Positions 12,361 to 23,323 are shown, numbered from the stretch's first letter. The stretch is 64,000 nt of DNA from Nymphaea colorata (GCF_008831285.2 NC_045141.1:7551353-7615352); one strand, 5' to 3'. Numbers and translations: made by a program. The notes: generated by a model not told the origin, from the letters alone.

Positions 12361-12510
12361 TTGGTACTGCACCGATTACACTGTGGACAGCAACTTCGAC
12401 CACAACCTGCGCCGCGCGTTCGCCTCCCTGCCCCTGAAAGCCAACGTTTCCCTCACCAGCTTCTACAATGCCACCGAGGGAAGGAAAGCCGACCAAGTCA
12501 CCTGACTCAC
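12361..12510 (+). pseudogene. DUF26/Gnk2 domain fragment captured by hAT-1
   Basis: In the frame starting near 12367 the plus strand encodes YCTDYTVDSNFDHNLRRAFA, then SLPLKANVSLTSFYNATEG. This is the beginning of a DUF26 (Gnk2-homologous, stress-antifungal) domain as found in cysteine-rich receptor kinases and plasmodesmata-located proteins (pattern YT..S.F..NL...LASLP.. and FYNA..G). The G/C content is clearly higher than in the A/T-rich surroundings, which supports a captured exon. The domain's second half and its cysteine cluster are absent. It lies on the strand opposite to the PPR and kinase pieces, so the three come from separate sources or were rearranged. Confidence 0.65.
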
Positions 12511-14754
12511 CTCAAACTTTTTTTGTTTTGACCCTGAACGCAGCGTGAGAGAGCGAGAGGGAGAAGAAAAGAGGAGAAGAATGGCAAGGGTTATTCTTCG
12601 AATCTTTGGTGCAGGGAGGAACGGTGCAGGGAAGGAAGAACGTCAAGAACGTCAAGCAATTCTTTTCTTTTTTTTGTTTCCTTTTCTTGTTTCCTTTTTT
12701 GTTTTTCCTTTGAGCCGTAGGAAAGAAGAAACGGCACCCACCAATCATCTTCAATAACGTTCATTTAACAACCAATAAAAACGATTGCTTTTACAAGCAA
12801 ACAAAATGGGCGGGAAGCTTCATTTTCATTTTAAATTTGATCAACTTAAATTGAACTTCAAGGAAAAACTATGGTTTTTTAATTTCGTCCAACCTATAGA
12901 TAGTTGAAAATTGTAATATAAGTAATTTAAAAAACTATGGTTTTTTAATTTCGTCCAACCTAAAGAAAGTTGAAAACTTGAGAACATATATTATATAAGT
13001 AATTTAATAATATGACATTCTAACTGGACTCGGGTGTAAGTCGGAGCCGCACCCATGTTCGGTGCGCACCCGACTTGATGCGACGCGGGTGCGACATTAA
13101 AATAAAAGAGTTCGGGTGACTCACTGCTAAAAAAATTTTTAAAAATTATGTTTTGGCTTCATTTTAAATTTTAAAACTATAGTTTGACTCTGACAACATA
13201 ACAACTTCTAAGTATATAGTATATAAAAAAGCTATTATTTGATATATCAGATAATTTATTAAATCGAACAATTTGTTATTTTGCTACTAGTTAAAGTTTT
13301 TGTTTTCGAATTTGTGAATTATGTATTATATATCAAACACCTACGACTTTTGGATAAGAATTTATTTGATAAATAATTTTTTTATGAGTATAGCAGATTT
13401 TTTATATTAAATATATTTATTTGCGATTATGCAAGTGGAGAAGCTTTCAACTAAAATGAATATCATAATGCGTTTAAGATTTTCTATCAACTTTTTTTAT
13501 TTTATGACTTTACCAGTTTAGCAGTTTGTTTGCTATCAACTTTTTTTTTCATAAGTGACATACATGCCAATAGTTTTTCTTGACACCTTTACTTTCTTAA
13601 ATATATAATATAGCTATACTTGAAACCAATTTGACATAATAGTCTATTAAAATTTATAGCTTTAAAAAATGTCTTTTTCATATTTTAAAAATTCTCATTT
13701 TTTTGAATTTTTTGATTGAAGTTTTTTTTATTATTTTTAATTAAATAAATATATTATTTAAGATTTCCTGCTAAAATACACGATGAAGAAGCTTTCCTAC
13801 TTTCGTTATCAAAATTGTGAACATTGAACATTAATTGGTTTATTTGAAACGAATAACATATTTTAAATTGAGTAAACTATTATTTCATGATCATCAGTTG
13901 ATCACTTATTGTCAATTATTAAATCGTGACACCCATATTATTTATCATTAAAAAATATTATTTAACTTCTCTTTTTTCTCATTTTATTGAGTTAATTAAA
14001 ATAATTTGTGTTACACCCGTAAAAAGAGTGTTTAATAATATAAAATAATTTATTAATCCTCTTACCTTTATTACTATAATTATTCTTTACATAAAATTTT
14101 ATAATTACTCCAATGATATGTAAGATAGTTTATTAAATCGAACAATGTGTTGTTTTCTTAATAGTTAAAGGCTTTTGTTTTCAAATTTGTGAATTATGTG
14201 TTATATATGATAAGACTTTTGGACATATTATATGATTATACAAAATGATTTACTTGATTAATTGAATAAATAATTTTTAATTTCATAAATTAAAACTTTT
14301 TTATGTGTTCAAGACTTTTTTCATATTAAACATATCTATTTGTGATTAATTTTCATATTTTTAAACTACTAATTTTATTGAAATTTCCTTATAGAAGTTT
14401 TTATTATTATTATTAATAATTAAATAAATACATTATTTAAGATATCCTATTTAGTTGATGTCTTAACTATAATAGTTTGCTTGTTTACAGAAAAACGTTT
14501 AATTAAATATAATATTAATTATTATTTTATTATTTTTATATGATATAGTTTTAAATTGTTTAAGTTAAATGGTATAAATAGTTTATATCATTATATGCAA
14601 CTTCATAAAAACAATCAGCTATTAATCAGATTATACCTTCATATAAAGTTTATATTATATTTACATCATAACTTTAAGTTGGTGCGCTTGGTTAGACCTT
14701 TTGGCTAACCATTCACAGGTCTCTACTTCAAAACGTGGGGTCACCAACTCAATC
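12511..14754. repeat. A/T-rich filler of hAT-1 with internal duplications
   Basis: No gene is visible. A 45-bp unit beginning AAAACTATGGTTTTTTAATT is tandemly repeated near 12866-12912 and 12931-12977. A larger diverged duplication is seen between about 13236-13780 and 14115-14450; for example TTTATTAAATCGAACAAT occurs in each, and both close with similar AATTAAATAAATA stretches. G/C-rich GACTCGGGTG-type sequence near 13024-13115 may be the end of another degraded element. Confidence 0.5.
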
Positions 14755-15139
14755 TTAAATTCGGATTCGGATATCATCGGATTCGGATGTTGGGGTCACC
14801 AACTCAATCTTAGATTCGGATGTCGGATATATCACGGTTCGGATTCGGATATCAAGCTGTAATTCGGATTCGGATATACTTGTTAAGATGGTTAAGTGTC
14901 CGATCGGATATTTACTTAAAACCGAATCCGAATCCGTATCCGATCGGATAAGATGGTTCAATATCCGATCGGATATTTACTTAAAACCGAATCCGAATCC
15001 GTATCCGATCGGATGTTACTTCTTAAATCCGAATCCGATCCGATTTCTCAATCGGATGTCAAATTACTAACCATATCCGATTTTTTACAAGCGATTCGGA
15101 TCGGATATCCGATCCGAATCCGATCCATTGACATCCCTA
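14755..15139. repeat. hAT-1 right subterminal repeat array
   Basis: The same ATTCGGATTCGGAT and CGAATCCGAATCCG motifs as at the left end occur here in both orientations. They include a longer unit repeated at about 14890-14950 and 14956-15015 (CCGATCGGATATTTACTTAA core). The array ends at the TIR GACATCCCTA. Confidence 0.85.
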
Positions 15140-15147
15140 GTGTTAGC

Positions 15148-15351
15148 TCACTGCATGAGCCGAGGTGAGTTTTCTTAAGCCCTCCTTTGTAATATCCAGT
15201 TTGATAAATAAATAGTTTACATTTTAAAGAATACTTTGTCAAAGTTATTATTGAGTATCATTTTGAACGTCGAGACTCTACTGGATTTTCTCCCAATATA
15301 TTGGAGTTTGTAGCTGAGTTATATTTAGGGCCCGCATCGCGTTTTCCAACA
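15148..15351 (+). repeat. Copia-1 5' LTR, right part
   Basis: Continues the LTR after the hAT insertion, starting TCACTGCATGAGCC and ending CCAACA. It is nearly identical to 18634-18838 of the 3' LTR. The joined 5' LTR would be about 618 bp against 635 bp for the 3' copy. Confidence 0.92.
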
Positions 15352-15353
15352 AG

Positions 15354-15365
15354 TGGTATCAGAGC
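15354..15365 (+). other. Copia-1 primer-binding site (initiator tRNA-Met)
   Basis: TGGTATCAGAGC begins two bases after the LTR end and is the standard Copia primer-binding site, complementary to the 3' end of initiator methionine tRNA. Confidence 0.92.
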
Positions 15366-15427
15366 GAGGTTCTGTCTGAGGGCCGTTTTACTGGTGAGAT
15401 TAATTGGGCCAATTATATTCTGAAATT

Positions 15428-18167
15428 ATGGCGGCATTAGCGGTTGCATTAAATAATATTGAGAAGCTTAATAATAGCAATTATGGCTATTGGAAATCTT
15501 GCATGGAGTCTTATTTTCTAAGACAGAAATTATGGGGAATAGTATTGGGATCAGATACAAATATTCCTGTCGACGAAGAAGCTAAAAACAAATGGATGAT
15601 CAAAGCAGGGAAAGCTCTATTTGCAATTAAAGTATCAATTGGAAAAGATTTATTAGAGCATATACGAGATGCTACGACTCCTAAAGAAGCATAGGATGCT
15701 TTTGCAACCCTATTTTCACGAGCTAATGACGCCCGCCTACAATTGTTGGAAAATGAGTTAGCTACATTAACTCAAGGAAACATGTCGATAGCAGAGTATT
15801 TTATGAAGGGTAAAAATATTTGTAGGGAGATATCTCAAATTGACCCTGAGTCTAAAATTAGTGAGGCCCGTATGCAGAGAATTCTTATTCGCGGACTTCG
15901 TCCAAAATTTGGCAGTTTCATAATTGGTGTTCAAGGCTAGCCAGTTCAACCAACTTTGTTGGAATTAGAGAATCTCTTGACCAATCAAGAAACGTTAGCG
16001 AAGCAAATGGTTGGGCTTTCTCTCAAAGGAAATAATGAGGAAGCGTTGTTTAGTAAGGGTCAGAGATCACGTTGGCCAACTAAGCCAGTCATTCGGTCTC
16101 CAAGTAGGAATATTGACCAAAAGAAGGAAAAAAATGTAGAAAATAAAACAAGAGAAACTACACAGCAGTGGAGACCAAAGAAGAAGTGTTTTAGATGTGG
16201 AAGATTGGGACATTTTGCTCGTGACTGCAGAGTCAAAATAAATGAAGGAAATACAGTTACGACAAGTAAGCAATATGGGGGAGCTAACGCGACTGTATAG
16301 AAAAGTTCATTTTTGTACTCAATGAAGGTTAAAGAAGATATTACACAAGAAAGATGTAATTCTGCCCATACAAAACCAGTAAAAGAAAAAGAAGAGAAGA
16401 TCAATTATCAAACTGATTGGATAATTTATTCTGGATGCTCAAATCATATGACTGGTGATGAGAGCAAGTTTGTAAGTATGAAAGAATATGATGAAAATCG
16501 AATTGTTGTTACAGCTAACAACACAAAGCTCCCAGTGGCATATATTGGAGAAGCTGAGGTTGTAGCCAACTTTGGCAAAGACCGGATTTTACGAAACGTT
16601 TATCATGTTTCAGGAATGACTAAGAATCTGTTGTCTGTGCCACAACTTACAGCTTTAGGGCACTATGTTGTGTTCGGCCCAAATGATGTAAAAGTTTATA
16701 AGGATGCAGATGCTCAAGGAACTCCCATGTTTGAAGGAAAGAAAGTTGAGTCAATATATGTCTTGTCCGCAGAAACAACATATATTGACAAAGCAAAGAA
16801 GCACGACACTGCAGATATTTGGCATGACAAACTCGCTCATGTTGGATACAACAAACTTCGGGAAATGTCTAATAAGGGGCAGTTGATTGGCCTGTCCAAG
16901 TTTGAGGTACGAACTGACAAAGTATGTCCAGGATGTCAGTATGGAAAGGCGCACAGGAGGCCATACAAAGAATCAAAATATAGAGCTAAAGCGCCATTCG
17001 AGCTTGTGCATTCAGACGTATTCGGCAAAGTACCAGACCCATCAATTGGAGGTAAGTGGTATTTTATCACTTTTATTGATGATTTTTCGAGATATACTTG
17101 GGTCTATTTCATGAAAAAAAAGTCTGAAGCACTTGAAAAGTTCAAGGAGTTTCACCAGATGGTGAAAAATGAACTCGGGTATAAAATTCAGTGTCTACGC
17201 ACTGATAATGGTGGCGAATATACATCTGACATGTTTATGGCATACCTGAGGTAGCATGGTATTCGAAGACAATTCACATGTGCCTATACGCCACAGCAAA
17301 ATGGAGTGGCAGAACGGAAAAATCGCCACATAGCAGAAACATGTCGAAGCATGATGCATGCAAAGAACATGCCACCAAGATTTTGGGCCGATTGTGTCAG
17401 CACCGCTGTACACGTAATCAATCGACTACCAATGCCGAGATTTAATTTTAAGTCTCCATATGAAATGCTCCATAAAAAGAAGCCATCTATGAGTTATTTT
17501 AGAGTTTTTGGTTGTGTATGTTATGTTTTTATATCTGAGCAGCACAGGACTAAGTTCGACAAGAAAGCACAGAGGTATGTATTTGTCAGATTAGATCCAT
17601 ATCGAAAGGGATGGACATGTACTAATCCTAGCACAGGACAAGTTCATGTTTCGCGCGACGTCATCTTCGATGAAGCATCATCATGGTGGTCAGAAGAAAA
17701 GAAAGCGCTTCCAGACACTCCAGTTTTTGAGAAAGATGTTCGAAACAAAATACAATTCGAGATGAATCAAGACGAACCTGAATCGAAAGTCCTAGAAGCA
17801 AGAATACAGATAAACAAGTTCATAGCCCAAGACAAGAAGAACTTGCAGATCCATGGAGAACTGGAGTGAGTCCAATCCAACAAAAAACTGCAGAAGAAGA
17901 AAGACCATCATAATTTGAAGAGCCAGAAGAAGCACCCATAACACTAAGAAGATCAACGAGAATACCAAAACCAAATCCCAAGTATGTAGATGCAGACTGT
18001 GTCATAATGGAGGAGATCGAGCCAGCTTCTTTTGAAGAAGCAAAAGATGTTGAAAAGTGGCAATCAACAATGAAAGATGAAATGAAGACATTGGAGGATA
18101 ATGAGACCCGAGAACTCGTACCAAAGGCTTGCCAGTGCAAACATTCACCAAGTTTGAAGAATGTTAA
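15428..18167 (+). pseudogene. Copia-1 gag-pol, reverse transcriptase deleted
   Basis: Gag starts MAALAVALNN at 15428 and ends with a CCHC zinc knuckle (CFRCGRLGHFARDC, about 16188-16229). The protease motif reads YSGCSNHMTG; the catalytic Asp of D-S-G is Tyr (TAT at 16427-16429). Integrase follows with its HHCC zinc region (about 16815-16950) and D, D and E in HSDVFG, RTDNGGEY and VAERKN. In-frame stops fall at 15692 and 15938 (W to TAG), near 16298, and at 17252 (Q to TAG). After the linker that precedes reverse transcriptase (ending ELVPK, near 18125) the sequence jumps in another frame to TKGLPVQTFTKFEEC, the very C-terminus of pol, and stops at 18165. About 2 kb of reverse transcriptase/RNase H is missing. 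Confidence 0.88.
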
Positions 18168-18189
18168 GTGTCCTGGGTCAAGAGTCGGT

Positions 18190-18203
18190 AATGAGGGGGA
18201 GAT
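18190..18203 (+). other. Copia-1 polypurine tract
   Basis: AATGAGGGGGAGAT lies directly before the 3' LTR and is the usual plus-strand priming tract of Copia elements. Confidence 0.85.
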
Positions 18204-18838
18204 TGTAGAGTCATCACCGACTCTTGGGAAGGGTCGAGAAAACGCAAGAGGCTTTGAGCCTCTCCTTTTTAAAGTCGGTGCTTTTAAAGTCGGTGCTTAT
18301 GTAATGATTAAAGGAAAACAAAAAAAATAATTAAAAAATGATAAGTGTATAAATCGGTGGAAGCTTCATCCATCGACTTCTTCATCCCTATAAATAGGGA
18401 TATTGGGCATAGGGGTTGAGCAGTGTGAGTGTGGTTGAGTCTTAGTCTATGTGCTCACTTTGTGAGCTTGTGAGGTGTGTGAAAAAATTGTGAGGTTGAG
18501 TGACCTTGGGTGCTCACTTTGTGAGTTGGGGTGTGTGCTCAATTTATGAGCTGGAGAGTGTTAGCTCGTGTGTTCAATTCGTGAACTCAAGTTAAAGTTT
18601 AAAGTGTGTGCTGCAAGTCGTTGGGTGTGTTAGCTCACTGCGTGAGCCGAGGTGAGTTTTCTTAAGCCCTCCTTTGTAATATCCAGTTTGATAAATAAAT
18701 AGTTTACATTTTAAAGAATACTTTGTCAAAGTTATTATTGAGTATCATTTTGAACGTCGAGACTCTACTGGATTTTCTCCGAATAAATTGGAGTTTGTAG
18801 CTGAGTTATATTTAGGGCCCGCATCGCGTTTTCCAACA
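18204..18838 (+). repeat. Copia-1 3' LTR with five dyad motifs
   Basis: Complete 635-bp LTR, TG...CA, with a TATAAATA box at 18389-18396. Downstream of the box five 15-nt interrupted palindromes of the form NNTCA-N5-TGANN occur at 18453-18467, 18512-18526, 18537-18551, 18572-18586 and 18633-18647. It preserves the uninterrupted target of hAT-1 (GTGTTAGCTCACTG). Confidence 0.93.
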
Positions 18839-18843
18839 GATTT

Positions 18844-19441
18844 CTCTGAAACTGAAGGAAAAGATTGGTGCATATAATTGATATCAAGAAACAAAAGCAG
18901 AGTTTCTTCAATCCTCAGCCTGCTCCCTCTCTCTCTCTCTCTGCCTCCCTCTCCCTGTGATGAAATCCCAACTTTCTTTTTCCCGTACCCATGTCTTCTT
19001 AAAGCCTTCTGCTTCTTCTGCGTCAGGCATGGTCAGCAACGTACGAGAGAGGGAGAGATCTTGGAATTTAATGAGAAACCTATCAGAGTTCAATTGAGTT
19101 GAAGAGAGACAAGAAGTACATATCCTGAATATGGAATGAGTTGGTGAGAAATTAATTAAGAAAAGACTTGAAAACGGTGAAACTTTCCTCAGAAAATCCA
19201 TGAGGGGGCATAAATTGAAAGTTAGAGGTTTCTTAGCTAGAATTTCAAGTGCTGCTCAAACAGCATACTTCTTCAGAACATTAATTCAAGTTCTTGCCAA
19301 ACAGCATATTTCTTTAGAACATGAAAAGACCGATTTTGAAAAATAATAATGAATAACCAGAAAAATAAATCTCAGCACTTGAAGCCATCGGAATATCCAA
19401 CAAATTTTAACTGTAAAGACCAGGAAAACTGTATATATGTA

Positions 19442-19502
<61 letters not shown>

Positions 19503-20227
19503 TGGCTGGCTGAAGGGCGTTGAGGTACGTTGGTCTTGTTTTGGGTGTCTGACAATGGAAAGATAATCAAGGTTTAAGTTGACAGTCTTTGTGCATATCG
19601 ATTTATGTATACCGACAGAAATTGAAACTTAGTATGGCAGTTCTCTAAATTTCTGCAAATATAAGTTCAATTTCATAAGAAGATTTATATTCAAGTTTAT
19701 TATTGTTTATGGTTGACAGGTTGTTCAATTGTATGAGAACTAAAAGCACAAGTGTTTGCTAGTTATAAATATTTTATCGACTTGATTAAATGGCTGACAA
19801 ATGTGCACGTGCAAGATAGTTTTTCAAAAGGATAACTTAGGTAACCTTCTTTTGAGTTAACGTCTTGTATAACTACAAACCCAACATAATTAATTGGCGC
19901 AAATAGTGTAGAATTCGTCCTTACATTTAATTTTGGTGCTCAAATTTTAAAAGCCTTAAGTTTGAATAATTGAATGAACAATGTTTCTTTTCCTATAATG
20001 GCATTTTCCTATAATATTCAATATTTTCTCAAAACCGACGATGTCCCTTGAGTCTCTGGATTAATTTACAACCAATGTTGAAATTCTATGTAGAAAAATG
20101 TTTGCTTTTTCATGGCATTGAATTAATCGATACGAGTTTAGGAGACAATTAACAAAGATTAATTTCTTTCAGCCATTCTTCTCTCAGGAATCAACGTCTG
20201 CTTTCTGTGCCCATGTGATAAAGGACA
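18844..20227. other. Intergenic DNA before the GAUT9-like pseudogene
   Basis: No gene is recognised. CT-rich stretches occur at about 18925-18945. The last few hundred bases are A/T-rich and would contain the promoter of the pseudogene at 20228. Confidence 0.45.
19444..19503. repeat. (CT)n-(GT)n compound microsatellite
   Basis: About 21 CT units are followed directly by about 9 GT units. The reverse-strand frame that crosses it (RERERERE) is an artefact of the repeat. Confidence 0.95.
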
Positions 20228-22050
20228 ATGGCGGCTGTCAGTGCACATCGTCTGACAATTCCATCAGTTGGGAAGAGCAGTGGCCATGGCTTCCTACGCG
20301 CTGTACTTTTCTCTTACAGAGTCTTCAACATCACCATATTTTCTCTACTGGTCATCGTTTCCTTCTCCCTGATCTTCACCACCAACATTACGCTGCATCC
20401 TGCCAGAAGGGATGTGAATTTCCAACACCATCTTCATGATGCACATACCAGAAGGACCTTCCTGCAGGACGTCAAACCTGAGGCCCTCATGACTCGCCGG
20501 GATAAGATAATGAATGAAGTGAACGATCACATTGCTCTTGTTCACGTCGAAACTGCCCTTTCTCGCAAAATCAAGCTTGAGAACACCAAGCAAGTAAGAG
20601 TTTTTGCAGAGATCTCCAGGAACTTCTCTGAACTGCTGTCGAAACCGGCATACCGACCAAATGTTCGATTGAAGGAGGCACCATGCGTCAGTCCGAGAGG
20701 GAAATCAATGCACAGCTCAAGGGTAGTCGGCAGTTCATTACCAAAATGAAGAACTTGTTAGACAACCAGATGAAGATCCAGAAGCTCAAAGGACACCATC
20801 TTCGCCATCAACGAGCAGCTTGTCCGAGCCAAGAAGGAGAGCGCCTTCTCCAGCATGATTGCCACCAAGTCCATCCCCAAGAGCCTGCACTGCCTGGCGG
20901 CGTTGAGGTTGACGGAGGAGCGGATCGCCCACCCGAAAAGCACATGAATTCCAGCTGCCCACCTGCTGCGGAATTCGAGAACCCAAATCTCTACCACTAC
21001 GCCATCATCTCCGACAACGTGTAGCTGCATCCGTCGTTGTGAATTCGGCAGTGAAAAACGCAAATGATCCGCGGAAGCATGTCTTCCATGTCGTCACTGA
21101 TAAGATGAACTTGGCAGCAAATGCATGTCTAGTTCAGGATGAAGCCCTTGAACGGTGCCCATGTTGAGGTTAGAGTTTTTGAATTTATTTTACGTGACGG
21201 TGTTGCGCCAGCTCGAGTCTGCAAATCTGCAGAAGTTTTATTTTGAGAACAGACTGGAGAATGCTACCAAGGATAACATGAAGTTAAGGAACCCGAAATA
21301 CCTTCCAATTTTGAACCATCTGCGGTTTTATCTGCCTGAAATGTATCCAAAACTGCACAAGATCCTCTTCCTAGACGATGATGTAGTGGTGCAGAAGGAC
21401 CTGACCGAGCTGTGGAAGATTGATACGGATGGCAAGGTGAATGGCGCAGTCGAGACTTGTTGCGGATCGTTTCATAGGTATGATAAGTACATGAACTTTT
21501 CACACCCGCTGATCAAACGAAGCTTTGATCCCAAGACATGTGCATGGGCCTATGGAATGAACATCTTTGATCTTGATGCTTGGAGGAAGGAGAACTGCAC
21601 AGAGGAGTATCACGACTGGCAGAATCTGACGAAACTTTATCCTCTACTCTTTCTCATCTGACACCCTGCTTATTTTTCTTCTGTGAACTTGTTTGCTTAG
21701 TATTAAGATATTAAACACAGGCCCCATATCAGTACTACTGTTCATGTATTTTCACGATGGATTGATGATGAATTACTTGCAGTAGGATTGAACACTTTGG
21801 AAGTTGGGAACATTGCCGCCCGGGTTGATCACTTTCTATTCGACGATGAAGCCGTTGAACAAGTCGGCACGTTCTTGGGCTTGGCTACAACCCCAGCATA
21901 AGCCAAGATGATATAAAGAATGCAGTTTTGCGTTTCAATGGAAATATGAAGCCATGGCTTGACATTGGCTTGAACCAATTTCGGCAACTATGGACTAAAT
22001 ACGTGGACTATGATAAGGAGTTCGTACGAATGTGTAATTTTGGTTTGTAA
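20228..22050 (+). pseudogene. GAUT9: GAUT9-like galacturonosyltransferase pseudogene
   Basis: The gene is recognisable end to end. A basic N-terminus with a membrane anchor (about residues 24-50, SYRVFNITIFSLLVIVSF) comes first, then the stem region (TRRDKIMNEVNDHIALVH). The GT8 catalytic domain carries the metal-binding FLDDDVVVQKDL motif and SFHRYDKYMNFSHPL, and the C-terminus is MCNFGL. Functional GAUTs are type II Golgi enzymes that add galacturonic acid to homogalacturonan; the pattern fits GAUT9 best. Lesions: frameshifts near 20680, 20790, 20935, 21021, 21123, 21175 and 21866; TAG for Trp at 21130; TGA for Arg at 21789; no clear donor after WQNL (about 21640) before the last exon (about 21784). 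The HYNG motif near the end reads RFNG. The first 1.4 kb has no introns. It is dead but fairly young, since whole segments remain well conserved. Confidence 0.88.
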
Positions 22051-22888
22051 ACTTGCTAATTATGAATGATCATCAGAATCCCTTTTCCCAATTGGGTACA
22101 GAAACCAGAAGGCCATGTTGGTTGCCGAAATTTTAGTATAGTACAAAGTATGTTCAGTTATCACTTCTGTAAATTAGGAGAAAGGAAACCGTGGAGATCT
22201 GAGGTTGGTGCAACTTAGCTTCCCATAAGATGACGACATATTCAGTTCATTCTCATAACATGTACCTTGTTCTTCCTCGGTGAAATTAGTTGTTTTGATG
22301 ATCTCCTGCTCATGAATTTTCAACAAAATTTGCCAAGACTGAAGTTCAACTTGATTTCTAATTCATTTGGGCAATCTAACTCTGGAGGCTTTCAATGTCC
22401 CATCAAATTTTCGTTCCAATTACAAGTATTGCAGCCAAATTTGAAGCACCCTTCAATTAATAAGTTTTAGTGTGAACCAGGTTCAATTTATTTGGTGAAA
22501 ATAATAATTGAAGAAATTTTCAACCGTAAAATAAGAGAGAGAGAGAGAGAAGAAAAAGAACTTTCCTGAGATCAAGCTGTGTGCACACCTCTGCGCACGC
22601 AACAAGTTTGCACCAAAAGGGGTTGGGTGTATTTTTGAAATTTTTAATAAATGGATATTTTCTACATACAATTCTATCCATTAAATAGGGACCCTACATT
22701 CTACCCTCCTTCTCCCCAAGAATCTTCCTGAGGGCGGGTAATTAAAGATGGCTGAATTCAAAATGTATTTAGGATGTAACAAACAGGTAACGAAGTGCAT
22801 TTGACCTAACGAAATGCATCAAGATATCAAACATGAAGTAGCAATTAATTGTAAACTAAAAGATGGTCATAATTTTCTGAACCGGTTA

Positions 22889-22947
<59 letters not shown>

Positions 22948-23323
22948 GGACGTTATCATTAATTTGGTTGCCTTTGGACTCTGAAAAATATGTGCATGTT
23001 TGAAGAGAAGACTTGCAATATCAAACCGGTGGTTCACAACATATGGTGGATGTCTATTGAACAGTTCAGACGCCTCTTTAAAATGCTTAGAATTCAGCAT
23101 TTGTTCGACTCTTGGTTTCTTAGCGATCATGTACTATGGCCACTCACAACGGGGTGCAGGCATGAGCTCATAAAGAACCATTACACAAGAAAAATATGCT
23201 AATGCTACAAATGATCACCTACCCATACCGGGATCAGAAGCTTAAAATGTCAATTCAAACTTAGAAGAATGCAAGTAATGCTTCTAAATCATAAACATTA
23301 TAAGGCTGCTAGCAATGAAGCGG
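22051..23323. other. Intergenic DNA, no gene seen
   Basis: Unique to A/T-rich sequence between the GAUT9-like pseudogene and Copia-2. It contains an AGAGAG run near 22535-22550 and the (TA)n tract. No coding segment is recognised. Confidence 0.5.
22892..22942. repeat. (TA)n microsatellite
   Basis: About 25 TA units. The minus-strand frame at 22867-23130 begins its tyrosine-isoleucine run here and is an artefact. Confidence 0.95.

Larger units (their letters stand above)
6998..15139 (-). mobile_element. 8.1-kb hAT transposon (hAT-1) carrying host gene fragments
   Basis: The ends are TAGGGATGTCAACGGATC and, read inward, TAGGGATGTCAATGGATC. They are flanked by the perfect 8-bp duplication GTGTTAGC at 6990-6997 and 15140-15147, and the uninterrupted target is visible in the 3' LTR near 18627-18640. 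An 8-bp duplication is diagnostic of the hAT superfamily. Both ends hold dense arrays of TCGGATTCGGAT-type repeats. A RICESLEEPER-like transposase lies on the minus strand near the left end (8204-10308), followed by pieces of three host genes and by A/T-rich filler (12.8-14.7 kb). Autonomous hATs are usually 3-5 kb, so about 4 kb is extra cargo. 7433-8203 is 3' flank of the transposase with no other gene. Confidence 0.92.
6584..18838 (+). mobile_element. Copia LTR retrotransposon (Copia-1), 5' LTR split by a hAT
   Basis: The element starts TGTAGAG and ends CCAACA, flanked by the perfect 5-bp duplication GATTT at 6579-6583 and 18839-18843. Without the nested hAT it is about 4.1 kb. Primer-binding site, gag-pol and polypurine tract lie in Copia order, and integrase precedes where reverse transcriptase should be. 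Most of the reverse transcriptase and RNase H is deleted, and the frame is broken by stops, so the copy is non-autonomous. The two LTRs are still closely similar, which suggests a moderate age. Confidence 0.93.

Noticed and set aside
15354..15365. tRNA gene
   Set aside because: Only the 12-nt primer-binding complement of initiator tRNA is present; no cloverleaf or A/B boxes were found here or elsewhere in the window.
22867..23130. Minus-strand 87-codon frame ending in Ile-Tyr repeats
   Set aside because: The C-terminal half is translation of the (TA)n microsatellite and the rest has no recognisable domain.
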